Assembly: GCA_913020245.1 (NCBI GenBank)
Contig: CAJWAD010000023.1
Span: 1-38,304 of the forward strand
Length of the DNA: 38,304 bases
Source of the DNA: an uncultured Oleiphilus sp.
Lineage (GTDB): Bacteria; Pseudomonadota; Gammaproteobacteria; Pseudomonadales; Oleiphilaceae
Reading direction: 5' to 3'
The stretch's first letter is position 1. Each line of letters starts with the position of its first letter. Below, piece after piece: positions 1-6,423 of this stretch. A program made the translations under genes and the position numbers. The notes below the pieces were generated by a model. The model made no database searches. It was not told the origin of the DNA and worked only from the letters and a program-made list of their open reading frames with translations.

Positions 1-818
1 TCTGAAGCCCAAGTGCCATCAAGAACTGCTTGTGCTTTTTTCAAGTAAAGTGGTCCCCAGTTATGAACCGTGGCCGTGAGGTGTGCTTTTGCACCGTAGA
101 CCGACATATCAGAGTGGTAACCAAGCGCATATTTTCCGCGCGCTTCGGCAGCCTGAATAACCGCGGCTGAGTCGGTGTGTTGCGTGAGTACGTCTGCGCC
201 CTGAAGAATCAACGTTTCCGCCGCTTCACGCTCTTTTGCTGGGTCATACCATGTGCTTGCCCAAACCACTTTTACTTGAACGTCTGGGTTTACTTCTTTG
301 GCGCCTTTGGTAAACGCATTAATGCCGCGAATCACCTCAGGAATTGGGAATGAAGCAACGTAACCTAGCACATTAGATTTGGTCATTTTACCGGCGATCA
401 ATCCCGTCAAATAACGGCCTTGATATGCGCGCGTGAAGTATGTACCCATGTTCTTATCGCGCTTATAACCGGACGCATGTTCAAACTTAACTTTTTTAAA
501 CTTTTTAGCGACCTTCAACGTCGGGTTCATATAACCAAATGAGGTGGTAAAAATAAGGTCGTTGCCTTTAGAAGCTAACTGACGAATAACACGCTCGCCA
601 TCCGCACCCTCGGGCACGCTCTCGACGTATGTTGTTTCGACTTTATCGCCCAACTGCGCTTCCACATATTTACGACCTTCATCATGCGCATAGGTCCAAC
701 CTGCATCACCAGTTGGGCCGACATACACAAAGCCAATTTTTAAGGGGTCTTCAGCTTGAGCAAGACTCGTACTACCCACAAGTGCAGCTGTCGCTAAGAT
801 TTTACTTAATGATTTCAT
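1..818 (-). CDS. BMP-family ABC transporter substrate-binding protein (partial, C-terminus off window)
   Basis: Translating the minus strand from the ATG at 818 gives an open frame of 272 codons that runs off the left edge. It opens with a Sec signal peptide (MKSLSKILATAALVG..., cleavage expected after AQA near residue 22). No lipobox cysteine is visible, so a soluble periplasmic protein is expected. The mature part begins KIGFVYVGPTGDAGW, typical of the BMP/PnrA/Med family that binds nucleosides or purine bases. A good Shine-Dalgarno (AGGAG, 826-830) precedes the ATG. It is the fourth gene after the importer ATPase and two permeases, 44 bp after the second permease, so it is the recognition component. 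The divergent purine catabolic operon suggests the ligand is a purine base, nucleoside or ureide. The exact ligand is inferred. Confidence 0.85.
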   Translation of the reverse strand, partial: MKSLSKILATAALVGSTSLAQAEDPLKIGFVYVGPTGDAGWTYAHDEGRKYVEAQLGDKVETTYVESVPEGADGERVIRQLASKGNDLIFTTSFGYMNPTLKVAKKFKKVKFEHASGYKRDKNMGTYFTRAYQGRYLTGLIAGKMTKSNVLGYVASFPIPEVIRGINAFTKGAKEVNPDVQVKVVWASTWYDPAKEREAAETLILQGADVLTQHTDSAAVIQAAEARGKYALGYHSDMSVYGAKAHLTATVHNWGPLYLKKAQAVLDGTWAS

Positions 819-862
819 TAATTCTCTCCTACGAGTTATGGTTTTATTGATAGCTTCCAAAA

Positions 863-1789
863 CTAGAGCTGAGGCCTGTAAGGCTGTCCCAGCGCCAGTG
901 GCGTGCTTAATTTCGCTTTGATGGCATCATTTGCGAGGACCATCAAAACAATAATGGTTGCGCCGTAAGGCAACATAGCCAATAAGTTAGGCGAGGCCTC
1001 AAAGCCCAAGCCTTGTAACACCAAATGCATAATGCTCGCGGCGCCAAATAAGTAGGCACCCAACATAATTCTTTCTGCTTTCCAGCTGGCAAAAACAACC
1101 AAGGCCAAGGCAATCCAACCGCGACCGGCCGACATGCCCTCGGTCCATAGTGGTGTATATGCCAAAGACAAATAGCCGCCAGCTAGACCCGCCATCGCGC
1201 CACCAAACATGACGGCTAAATAGCGAATTTGAAGCACCGATAATCCAATGGCGTTAGCCGCTTCTGGATTTTCGCCTACGGAGCGTATTGTCAAACCCAA
1301 TCGCGTACGTTTAAAACACCAGTACACCAAGCCAAACAATACCCATGACAAATACACCAGCGGATCATGCGAAAAGAAAATCTTACCGATAACCGGGATC
1401 TCGCTGACCAAAGGTAAATGCCAAGCAGTAATGCCCTCGATCCCAACGCCTACATAGCTGGCACCTAAGAATGCGCTCAAACCGGTGCCAAATATCGTGA
1501 GTGCTAAGCCAGTGGCAACCTGGTTTGCAACCAATGAAATTGCCAAAAATCCAAATAGCAATGACATCAAGGCACCCGCGAGCACGGCGGCAATAATCCC
1601 CATACCTAAGTTGCCGGTGATGACTGAGGCCATGAACCCAACGACCGCCCCCATCAAAACCATGCCTTCTTGACCAAGATTCAGGACACCCGATTTTTCA
1701 CAGACCATTTCACCTAGGGCAATCAATAAAAGTGGTGTGCCCGTGCGTATGGTGGCAAACAATATATTCGTAATTAGTTCAATATCCAT
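863..1789 (-). CDS. ABC transporter permease, second (YufQ/NupQ-like, BPD_transp_2 family)
   Basis: This 308-residue, highly hydrophobic protein is an inner-membrane permease of the branched-chain/nucleoside importer family. Its N-terminus TGTPLLLIALGEMVCEKSG followed by VLNLGQEGMVLMGA is the hallmark of the shorter permease of BMP-linked nucleoside importers (B. subtilis YufQ/NupQ type). The segment RSVGENPEAANAIGLSV near residues 168-184 matches the cytoplasmic loop that contacts the ATPase. It lies 10 bp downstream of the first permease and 44 bp upstream of the binding protein in the same operon. Together the two permeases should form the translocation pore. Substrate specificity cannot be read from the sequence. 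Confidence 0.88.
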   Translation of the reverse strand: MDIELITNILFATIRTGTPLLLIALGEMVCEKSGVLNLGQEGMVLMGAVVGFMASVITGNLGMGIIAAVLAGALMSLLFGFLAISLVANQVATGLALTIFGTGLSAFLGASYVGVGIEGITAWHLPLVSEIPVIGKIFFSHDPLVYLSWVLFGLVYWCFKRTRLGLTIRSVGENPEAANAIGLSVLQIRYLAVMFGGAMAGLAGGYLSLAYTPLWTEGMSAGRGWIALALVVFASWKAERIMLGAYLFGAASIMHLVLQGLGFEASPNLLAMLPYGATIIVLMVLANDAIKAKLSTPLALGQPYRPQL

Positions 1790-1799
1790 GCGTCACTCC

Positions 1800-2882
1800 T
1801 TAGGCTTGATCGGCTATTGGGGAAGACTTAGCGCGCACAATGCGATAACCGATCAACAGGTCACAAGCTAAGAGATAAAATAACAACATGCCCTGAAACA
1901 AGCCGGTGAGGGATTTAGGCAGTGCTAAATCCATTTGCACCATTTCGCCACCCATGTAAGTGAGTGCCAATAACATACTGGCGAAGACAATACCGATGGG
2001 GTGCATGCGTCCGAGGAACACAATGATAATGGCCGCATAACCGTAGCCGGGCGCAATGTAAGGGTTTAACTGTCCGATTGGACCCGCCACTTCAGCCACG
2101 CCGGCCAGCCCAGCCAAACTGCCCGACACAAGCAAGACCAGCCATATTAATTTCTTTTCTTTGAACCCTGCGAACCTTGCAGCCGAATGGTCTTCACCTA
2201 AAACTGAAATTTGAAAACCTAATAATGTGCGTGACATAAAGGTCCAAACCACGGCGGCGGCAAAGAGCGCAAAATAAATACTTATCGTGAGGCGGTAGTC
2301 TTCAATAATTACCGGCAATAACGTTGAATCAGAGAACATCGCGGATTCAGGAAAGTTAAACCCATCTGGGTCTTTAAGCGGACCATGCACACAAAAGTAG
2401 AGCAAATTTAGCGCAATATAATTGAGCATGATGGTGGTCAATATTTCATTCGCAGCAAAATGCGTTTTTAGCCACGCTGCCAACATAGCCCACAACAAAC
2501 CGCATAAGGCGCCAAACAATAAAATCAACGGCATCACCCAGAAAGCGTCGACGTCTAATAATTGCAGCGCTAAGTAGCCGCCACCGACGCCGCCGAGAAT
2601 AAACTGCCCCTCAGCGCCGATATTCCAGACCTTGGCTTTAAAGCACAACATCAAGCCAATTGCGCACAACAGCAATGGCGCAACTTTTACACCTAACTCA
2701 GTCCAGCCATACAGATCCTCTAACGGCAAAACAAAAAAAGTGTAAAGCGCTTTCATTGGCTCATGACCGAGCGAGGCAAACAGTAAGGCTCCGCTTATTA
2801 AGGTCAACACAACAGCAAGAAGTGGAGAACAATAGGCCATCAGTTGAGAATCTGACGGACGTTTTTCTAATTTAAAAAGCAT
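1800..2882 (-). CDS. ABC transporter permease, first (YufP/NupP-like)
   Basis: This 360-residue polytopic membrane protein is the longer permease of a BMP-linked nucleoside or purine importer. The first membrane segment lies near residues 17-40. The segment LCFKAKVWNIGAEGQFILGG near residues 79-98 and the loop SVLGEDHSAARFAGF near residues 226-240 are family hallmarks. The latter is the equivalent of the ATPase-coupling loop in the partner permease. The gene starts 4 bp after the ATPase stop codon and ends 10 bp before the second permease, indicating one transcript. Function in purine uptake is inferred from the family and from the divergent xdh-alc-ura-guaD-puuD operon. Confidence 0.88.
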   Translation of the reverse strand: MLFKLEKRPSDSQLMAYCSPLLAVVLTLISGALLFASLGHEPMKALYTFFVLPLEDLYGWTELGVKVAPLLLCAIGLMLCFKAKVWNIGAEGQFILGGVGGGYLALQLLDVDAFWVMPLILLFGALCGLLWAMLAAWLKTHFAANEILTTIMLNYIALNLLYFCVHGPLKDPDGFNFPESAMFSDSTLLPVIIEDYRLTISIYFALFAAAVVWTFMSRTLLGFQISVLGEDHSAARFAGFKEKKLIWLVLLVSGSLAGLAGVAEVAGPIGQLNPYIAPGYGYAAIIIVFLGRMHPIGIVFASMLLALTYMGGEMVQMDLALPKSLTGLFQGMLLFYLLACDLLIGYRIVRAKSSPIADQA

Positions 2883-2886
2883 CTCT

Positions 2887-4413
2887 TTAAACCCCCACCG
2901 CTTGATTCGTTAGCGGGGAAAAGTCGCCAGCCATCCACTTACCTAACTGATTAATACTGACGTTCTTCATTTCATCCACTGGAGACAGTTCACCATCACA
3001 AATGGCGCAGATGCGATCACTGATCGAATACAGTTCGTCGATATCCTCAGACACGACTAAAATGGCGGCGCCTTGGTCACGCAATGCGATTAACGCATGC
3101 CGAATTAAAATCGCTGCACCAATATCAACACCCCAGGTAGGATGCGAGCACACTAGTAACTTAGGGGCTTGAATAATTTCGCGACCAATAATGTACTTTT
3201 GTAAATTACCTCCCGATAAGCTCTTCGCTTGAGCATCGATACCGGCCGCTTTCACTTTAAACTGCTCAATTATTTGTGCCGCGAAGCTTTTTACCTTGTG
3301 AGAATTAATCCAGCCACTGTCTACTAAATCACCATGGTAAGCCGTCAATAAAGCGTTATTTGCAAGCGACATATCAGGAACGGCTCCGCGTCCTAAACGC
3401 TCCTCTGGCACAAATCCTAAGCCAAGTTCTCGTCGCTGCCTCGGGCCTAAATTACCCACCGCTTCTCCAGCAAAGGTGACTGCCGATGCGTCACAAACCT
3501 CTTCACCACTAATAAGGTTGAGCAGTTCTTCTTGGCCATTTCCTGCCACGCCCGCTACCCCCATGATCTCGCCTGATTTGACCTGCAGTGAAATGTCTTT
3601 AAGGGTCGTCGAAAACGGATCGTCGGATTGAAAGCTGAGTGCTTTTATACGAAGAAAAACCTCTTGACCGAGCGCCTTCTTATACTCCTCACTCAACGGG
3701 GTATCATTGCCCACCATTAAACGAGCGATCTCGTCCGTAGTTGTTTCTCTCGGGACACAGTCACCACTCACTTTTCCGCCTCGCAGAATCGTCGCGTTAT
3801 CGCAGAGCGCACGAACTTCATCTAATTTGTGTGAAATGAACAAGATCGAACAACCTTCAGACGCCAATTTGCGCAGGGTTTTGAATAAGGTATCGACTTC
3901 TTGAGGTGTCAGCACTGACGTCGGTTCATCTAGAATGAGGAGCTTCACATCTTGGAGTAAGCAACGAACAATCTCGACGCGCTGCTGTTCACCGATAGAT
4001 AAGGTGTGTACATAGCGATTAGGGTCAAGCTTCATACCATAACGGGTTGAAACCTCTTCAATGCGTTGTTTCAAGCTCTCCATCGATACCACATCGGATT
4101 TCGGCAAGCTTAGAGCGATATTTTCAGTAACCGTTAACGTTTCGAACAAAGAGAAATGTTGAAAAACCATCCCAATCCCGAGTTCACGCGCATGCGATGC
4201 ACCGCGCACCTGGACACGTTCACCTTCCCAATACATCTCGCCCTCATCTGGCTTCACAACACCGTAGATAATTTTCATTAAGGTGCTTTTACCTGCACCA
4301 TTTTCACCAAGCAGCGCATGAATCTCACCAGCATCGACCGAAATACCCACCGCACTGTTTGCAATAGCACCGGGATATCGTTTGGTAATATTTGTTAATT
4401 CAATTCGTTTCAT
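2887..4413 (-). CDS. Nucleoside/purine ABC importer ATPase (two ABC domains)
   Basis: This 508-residue protein contains two fused nucleotide-binding domains, as in RbsA/YufO. Domain 1 has Walker A GENGAGKST (36-44), signature LSIGEQQ (138-144) and Walker B LLILDEPT (158-165). Domain 2 is degenerate, as is usual for this family: GVAGNGQEEL replaces Walker A (288-297), the signature LSGGNLQK is intact (399-406), and the Walker B region reads LLVCSHPTWGVD (419-430). It is the first gene of the four-gene importer operon and powers uptake through the two following permeases. Expression probably starts about 220 nt upstream, at a promoter overlapped by a RutR-like operator. The leader in between is predicted to fold. 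Confidence 0.92.
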   Translation of the reverse strand: MKRIELTNITKRYPGAIANSAVGISVDAGEIHALLGENGAGKSTLMKIIYGVVKPDEGEMYWEGERVQVRGASHARELGIGMVFQHFSLFETLTVTENIALSLPKSDVVSMESLKQRIEEVSTRYGMKLDPNRYVHTLSIGEQQRVEIVRCLLQDVKLLILDEPTSVLTPQEVDTLFKTLRKLASEGCSILFISHKLDEVRALCDNATILRGGKVSGDCVPRETTTDEIARLMVGNDTPLSEEYKKALGQEVFLRIKALSFQSDDPFSTTLKDISLQVKSGEIMGVAGVAGNGQEELLNLISGEEVCDASAVTFAGEAVGNLGPRQRRELGLGFVPEERLGRGAVPDMSLANNALLTAYHGDLVDSGWINSHKVKSFAAQIIEQFKVKAAGIDAQAKSLSGGNLQKYIIGREIIQAPKLLVCSHPTWGVDIGAAILIRHALIALRDQGAAILVVSEDIDELYSISDRICAICDGELSPVDEMKNVSINQLGKWMAGDFSPLTNQAVGV

Positions 4414-4423
4414 TCTTCAATAA

Positions 4424-4539
4424 CCTGACCCTACGGACAATTTATTTCGCTGCGACTTCATAAGCAATAACACTGCCAACGCTGCGAAAAATAGTTGCTC
4501 AACACCGAAATTAAATATTTTCTTGTCTTTACGGTCAGG
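4424..4539 (-). other. Predicted structured 5' leader of the importer mRNA
   Basis: In the minus-strand RNA, CCUGACC (4539-4533) can pair with GGUCAGG (4430-4424). Then, across a symmetric 5x5 internal loop, GACAA (4527-4523) can pair with UUGUC (4440-4436). A further 6-bp pairing (4484-4489 with 4445-4450) lies inside. The closing helix ends 10 nt before the ATPase start codon, so it could influence translation initiation. It matches no purine riboswitch core that I know. Function is inference only. Confidence 0.3.
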
Positions 4540-4638
4540 AATATAGAGGGTTTAAAGAAATTTGCAAAGAGCACTTCGCGCCAAATATGCTGTTTGAATA
4601 ACATATTCCAGGTTGATTATGTCGCACCTTTATAGAGC

Positions 4639-4644
4639 ATTATA
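4639..4644 (-). promoter_or_regulatory. Candidate -10 box of the importer operon
   Basis: The minus strand reads a perfect TATAAT immediately downstream of the RutR-like palindrome at 4645-4660. That palindrome would occupy the -10/-35 spacer. No good -35 hexamer is visible at 16-18 bp. A transcript from here would have a leader of about 220 nt. Confidence 0.45.
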
Positions 4645-4660
4645 TTGACCAAATGGTCAT
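4645..4660. promoter_or_regulatory. RutR-like operator 1 (importer promoter)
   Basis: The site reads TTGACCAAATGGTCAT, a perfect 6-2-6 palindrome core (TGACCA-AA-TGGTCA). It matches the published E. coli RutR consensus TTGACCANNTGGTCAA at all but the last base. It abuts the -10 box of the importer promoter, a classical repression position. Identity of the regulator is inferred, because no TetR-family gene is in this window. Confidence 0.65.
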
Positions 4661-4790
4661 ATATGCTCATACCTAGTGCATTATTATATTTCTTGATGTT
4701 TGCGCTTACTGAAAACAAATACACAACTGCTCATGCATTAACCACTAAAAACTGGATATTTTGGCGGTTTTTAATTATATTGAGGATGTA

Positions 4791-4808
4791 ACTGACCACT
4801 TGGTCAGT
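4791..4808. promoter_or_regulatory. RutR-like operator 2 (xdhA side)
   Basis: The site reads ACTGACCACTTGGTCAGT, an 8-2-8 perfect palindrome with the same TGACCA/TGGTCA half-sites as operator 1. Its centre is 147 bp from that of operator 1, which equals 14 turns at 10.5 bp per turn, so both could be bound on the same DNA face. It lies 130 bp before the xdhA start, upstream of the best candidate xdh promoter. Confidence 0.65.
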
Positions 4809-4838
4809 TTTATGCATAAAGAAAAGTTTAGTGAGCGG

Positions 4839-4866
4839 TTTACATCATATTTATTTCACGAATAAT
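4839..4866 (+). promoter_or_regulatory. Candidate sigma70 promoter of the xdh operon
   Basis: TTTACA (4839-4844) and AATAAT (4861-4866) are separated by 16 bp, and each differs from consensus at one position. Transcription would start near 4873, giving a leader of about 65 nt that contains the 4903-4918 palindrome. Other AT-rich alternatives nearby cannot be excluded. Confidence 0.4.
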
Positions 4867-4902
4867 CGGTATGTAATCCAATGAATATAGGACCTAAACA
4901 TA

Positions 4903-4918
4903 ACGGTAGTGCTACCGT
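4903..4918. promoter_or_regulatory. 16-bp palindrome in the xdhA leader
   Basis: ACGGTAG-TG-CTACCGT is a perfect 7-2-7 inverted repeat ending 20 bp before the xdhA GTG and just upstream of its AAAAGG ribosome binding site. It could be an operator for a second regulator or, as RNA, a 6-bp hairpin with a GUGC loop. No second copy was seen in the window. Confidence 0.4.
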
Positions 4919-4938
4919 GCAACCTAAAAGGCTGAGTC

Positions 4939-6423
4939 GTGATCGAACTCTATATTAACGGCAAAAAAGTTGAAGAGCATAATGTCGTACCAGACATGAC
5001 AGTATTGCGCTATCTGCGCACCACAAAGAATTTGCCCGGTACAAAAGAAGGCTGCGGCTCAGGCGATTGCGGCGCTTGTTCGGTACTTGCCGGCGATATG
5101 GTTAATGGCGAATGGCGCTACAAAACAATTAATAGCTGCATTACGTTCCTGTCCCAACTGCATAACAAAAGCCTTATTACCGTCGAGGGTCTAAGCCAAG
5201 GCAGTCAGCTCCACCCAGCACAACAAGCTATGGTAGATAAACATGGCTCACAGTGCGGATTCTGTACGCCTGGTATTGTCATGTCATTAACGGCCCTATT
5301 TGAGAACGCTCCCCCGAATGCCGACTTCAGCCTCCATGAAGTCTATGACGCCTTGTCTGGTAACCTCTGCCGCTGCACAGGTTACAAACCGATTATTGAC
5401 GCCGCGAACGCGATGAAAAATTATCCGGGAACAATTGACGTTTCTATTTGGACGCCAAGCACTGAGCGGCCCGTTGATGAAGGGGGCAGTGACCATAGCG
5501 AGGGCCAAGCATGGACGCCTAAAACTGAGGAAGCGCTCAAACAACTGCTAAACGATTATCCTGATGCGCGGCTCGTGGCAGGCGCGACCGACCTCGCTCT
5601 CGAAGTCACACAAATGCATCGCCGCATCCATAAGCTGGTTGCAATCAACCAGATCGCGAGTTTAAAAACTATTACTGAGACGAGAGATTATCTGGTGATA
5701 GGTGGTGCCGCCACATTTACCGAAATAGAGCCATTTTTAAAGGGCTCTTTTCCTGAATTCGCTGCGTTAATGAGCCGCTTTGCATCTCGCCAAATAAAGA
5801 ATTCGGCGACGATGGGCGGCAACATTGCCAGCGCGTCGCCTATCGGAGATGCGCCTCCGGTCTTAATTGCACTTAACGCAGAAATTGAAATTTCCAGTTT
5901 ATCCGGAAGTCGTTGGGTGGCGCTTGATACCTTCTATATAGACTATAAAAAAACAATTCTCGGCACAGGCGAATATATCCGAGCAATACGGATTCCTCAT
6001 CGCAAAGCTACTGAGCAACTAAAAGTTTACAAAATATCCAAACGTATTGAGGATGATATCTCTGCTGTCCTAATGGCAATTAACATCACACAACAGGGAG
6101 ATAAAATTGCAGCCGTGCGCACCGGTTTCGGCGGCATGGCGGCGATCCCGAAGGCAGGTGCCGCGATTGAAGCCGCATTACTCAATCAGCCGATGAACGT
6201 AAACACTTTCCGCCAGGCAGGCCTAAAGGTATCGGAAGACTTCCAACCCTTCAATGACGTGCGCGCCAGCGCCAATTACCGTATACAAGTCACGCAAGGC
6301 TTGCTTGAAAAATGCGCCTTAGAAATGCTTAATCCGCAAGCCACCAGTCGCGTTGAAAACGTGTGTACTGCCAAACTTCATAGTGACAACGTGATCGCGC
6401 CTTCTGCTCAGGAGTGTGTTTAA
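4939..6423 (+). CDS. xdhA: Xanthine dehydrogenase small subunit (2Fe-2S and FAD domains)
   Basis: This 494-residue subunit carries electrons from the molybdenum centre to NAD+. The N-terminal ferredoxin-like domain has cluster cysteines at 39, 44 and 47 (GCGSGDCGAC) and 67. The second 2Fe-2S domain has C106/C109 (CGFC) and C144/C146 (CRC). The FAD-binding domain follows, with AGATDLA at 214-220 and MGGNIASASPIGD at 292-304. The fused FeS-FAD layout is the bacterial XdhA type. The start is GTG at 4939, supported by AAAAGG 8 nt upstream. No in-frame ATG fits better. It is the first gene of the nine-gene purine catabolic operon and overlaps xdhB by one base. Confidence 0.95.
   Translation: MIELYINGKKVEEHNVVPDMTVLRYLRTTKNLPGTKEGCGSGDCGACSVLAGDMVNGEWRYKTINSCITFLSQLHNKSLITVEGLSQGSQLHPAQQAMVDKHGSQCGFCTPGIVMSLTALFENAPPNADFSLHEVYDALSGNLCRCTGYKPIIDAANAMKNYPGTIDVSIWTPSTERPVDEGGSDHSEGQAWTPKTEEALKQLLNDYPDARLVAGATDLALEVTQMHRRIHKLVAINQIASLKTITETRDYLVIGGAATFTEIEPFLKGSFPEFAALMSRFASRQIKNSATMGGNIASASPIGDAPPVLIALNAEIEISSLSGSRWVALDTFYIDYKKTILGTGEYIRAIRIPHRKATEQLKVYKISKRIEDDISAVLMAINITQQGDKIAAVRTGFGGMAAIPKAGAAIEAALLNQPMNVNTFRQAGLKVSEDFQPFNDVRASANYRIQVTQGLLEKCALEMLNPQATSRVENVCTAKLHSDNVIAPSAQECV

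Larger units (their letters stand above)
4414..4938. promoter_or_regulatory. Divergent regulatory region between the importer and xdh operons
   Basis: This 525-bp AT-rich stretch has no credible coding frame. It separates the minus-strand importer operon from the plus-strand purine catabolic operon. It contains two near-perfect TGACCA-N2-TGGTCA palindromes (4645-4660 and 4791-4808), a 16-bp palindrome just before xdhA (4903-4918), candidate promoters for both directions, and a foldable leader for the importer transcript. Its location makes it the main control point for purine uptake and degradation. Confidence 0.8.

Noticed and set aside
4646-4806. Palindromes considered as terminal repeats of a mobile element
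   Set aside because: They are self-palindromic, do not flank a coding sequence, and a third copy lies at a functionally linked promoter, which fits operators better.
6414-6422. GTG start for xdhB three codons upstream
   Set aside because: It overlaps the AGGAG that best serves the ATG at 6423, and homologous proteins do not need the extra residues.
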